In this document: piece by piece, positions 4,958 through 5,624 of the stretch
Numbering within the stretch: position 1 is the first letter of the stretch
Layout of the letters: each line of letters opens with the position of its first letter
Source: Spirochaetota bacterium
Lineage (GTDB): Bacteria; Spirochaetota; Spirochaetia; Treponematales; Treponemataceae
DNA length: 5,624 nt
Assembly (NCBI GenBank): GCA_029571425.1
Contig: JAKPSR010000106.1
Coordinates: 1-5,624, forward strand
Direction of reading: 5' to 3'
The notes under the pieces: model-generated
Databases searched by the model: none
Told to the model about the DNA's origin: nothing
The model's input: the letters and a program-made list of their open reading frames with translations, nothing else
Translations under genes and position numbers: made by a program

Positions 4958-4987
4958 TTGACAACGTAAACAAATTGGGCATAGACT
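4958..4987 (+). promoter_or_regulatory. Sigma70-type promoter for the ABC transporter gene
   Basis: Consensus TTGACA (4958-4963) is followed after 18 bases by TAGACT (4982-4987, four of six matches). The expected start is at about 4994, only two bases before the ATG at 4996. The message would then be leaderless or nearly so. The region is shared with the divergent S1 promoter about 40 bases away. Confidence 0.55.
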
Positions 4988-4995
4988 ATCGTATC

Positions 4996-5624
4996 ATGCC
5001 AATCATCGAGGTCGACCGGCTCTGCCGCAACTTCACCTATTATGAAAAAGCCGAGGGACTTTCCGGTTCCCTCCGTTCATTCTTCGCGCGAAAGACCCTC
5101 GTCAAGGAAGCGGTTAAGGACGTTAGCATCGCGATAGGGGAGGGGGCGACCGTCGGCTTTCTTGGGCCGAACGGGGCGGGGAAGACCACGACACTGAAGA
5201 TCCTTTCCGGCATCATGCACCCAAGCGCGGGAGAGGCGCGGGTCCTCGGCTTCGTTCCCTGGGCCCGCAAGAAGGAATTCCGACGCCAGATCTCGATCGT
5301 CATGGGCCAGCGAAGCCAGCTATGGCCCGATCTTCCCGCGCTCGAGTCCTTCGACCTCAACCGGGCGATCTACGAGATCGACCGCGCCGAGTACCGGCGC
5401 ACTCTCGACGAGCTCGTCTCCCTCCTCGGCGTCTCCGAGCAGCTGCAGGTGCAGGTGCGCCGCCTCTCGCTCGGCGAGCGGATGAAGATGGAGCTGATCG
5501 CGGCCCTGCTGCACCGTCCGCGCGTCCTCTTCCTCGACGAACCGACGATCGGCCTCGACCTCGTGTCCCAGCGCGCGATTCGCGACTTGATCCGCGCCCT
5601 CCGCGACCGGCTCGGCACGACGGT
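4996..5624 (+). CDS. ABC transporter ATP-binding protein (COG4586-like), N-terminal 209 residues
   Basis: This frame is open from ATG 4996 to the window end, so the gene is cut at its 3' side. All nucleotide-binding motifs appear in order: Walker A GPNGAGKT (57-64), Q-loop glutamine in VMGQRSQLWPDLP (Q105), signature LSLGER (157-162), and Walker B VLFLDE (177-182) with D-loop GLDL. The signature has LSLGE in place of LSGGQ, a variant common in this group. A longer N-terminus (about 15-40) before the first core strand and the GQRSQLW motif resemble the COG4586 group, ATPases that pair with ABC-2 type permeases in exporters of unknown substrate. The protein would sit on the inner face of the cytoplasmic membrane. 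No ribosome binding site precedes the ATG, and the promoter lies almost on top of it. Permease genes are expected just downstream, outside the window. Confidence 0.92.
   Translation, partial: MPIIEVDRLCRNFTYYEKAEGLSGSLRSFFARKTLVKEAVKDVSIAIGEGATVGFLGPNGAGKTTTLKILSGIMHPSAGEARVLGFVPWARKKEFRRQISIVMGQRSQLWPDLPALESFDLNRAIYEIDRAEYRRTLDELVSLLGVSEQLQVQVRRLSLGERMKMELIAALLHRPRVLFLDEPTIGLDLVSQRAIRDLIRALRDRLGTT

Overview
The window is GC-rich bacterial DNA. Its genes use short Shine-Dalgarno-type leaders and sigma70-like promoters. The set is a GGGtGRT-family protein, an RNHCP zinc-ribbon protein, a long-form RsgA, a four-repeat S1 protein and a COG4586-like ABC ATPase. This fits a high-GC anaerobe. The S1 protein reminds me most of spirochaete (Treponema/Spirochaeta-type) sequences, so Spirochaetota is my best guess, with low confidence because there is no rRNA or other marker.

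Layout from left to right: (1) bases 1-507 hold the 3' end of a GGGtGRT-family gene. It runs directly into a cluster of four consecutive hairpins (498-631), the last of which is a good intrinsic terminator. (2) Bases 632-1106 lack a convincing conventional gene. They hold two inverted repeats, a good sigma70 promoter (810-838) and a 13-codon mini-ORF (868-909) with a near-perfect ribosome binding site. About 200 bases of leader-like sequence follow. (3) Bases 1107-2643 are a two-gene unit, RNHCP zinc-ribbon protein then rsgA. The genes are one base apart, and the rsgA ribosome binding site lies inside the end of the upstream gene. (4) Bases 2780-3607 hold an unrecognised membrane protein with its own extended -10 promoter and Cys/His motifs suggesting metal binding. 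(5) Bases 3608-3733 are a convergent junction with a strong terminator, best for the minus strand, and a hairpin that looks exactly like a tRNA T-arm. (6) Bases 3734-4882 on the minus strand encode an S1-domain RNA-binding protein. (7) Bases 4883-4995 are a divergent promoter region. (8) Bases 4996-5624 are the start of an ABC transporter ATPase, cut by the window end and probably translated from a leaderless or nearly leaderless mRNA.

RsgA matures the 30S subunit, and S1-repeat proteins bind RNA and often the 30S subunit, so ribosome and translation functions are over-represented. The RNHCP-rsgA coupling suggests that the zinc-ribbon protein works with RsgA or the ribosome, but this is inferred from position only. 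I saw no CRISPR array, transposase, phage gene or complete RNA gene. The parts most worth a second look are the hairpin cluster at 498-631, the promoter plus mini-ORF leader at 810-1106, the RNHCP-RsgA pair and the Cys/His membrane protein.
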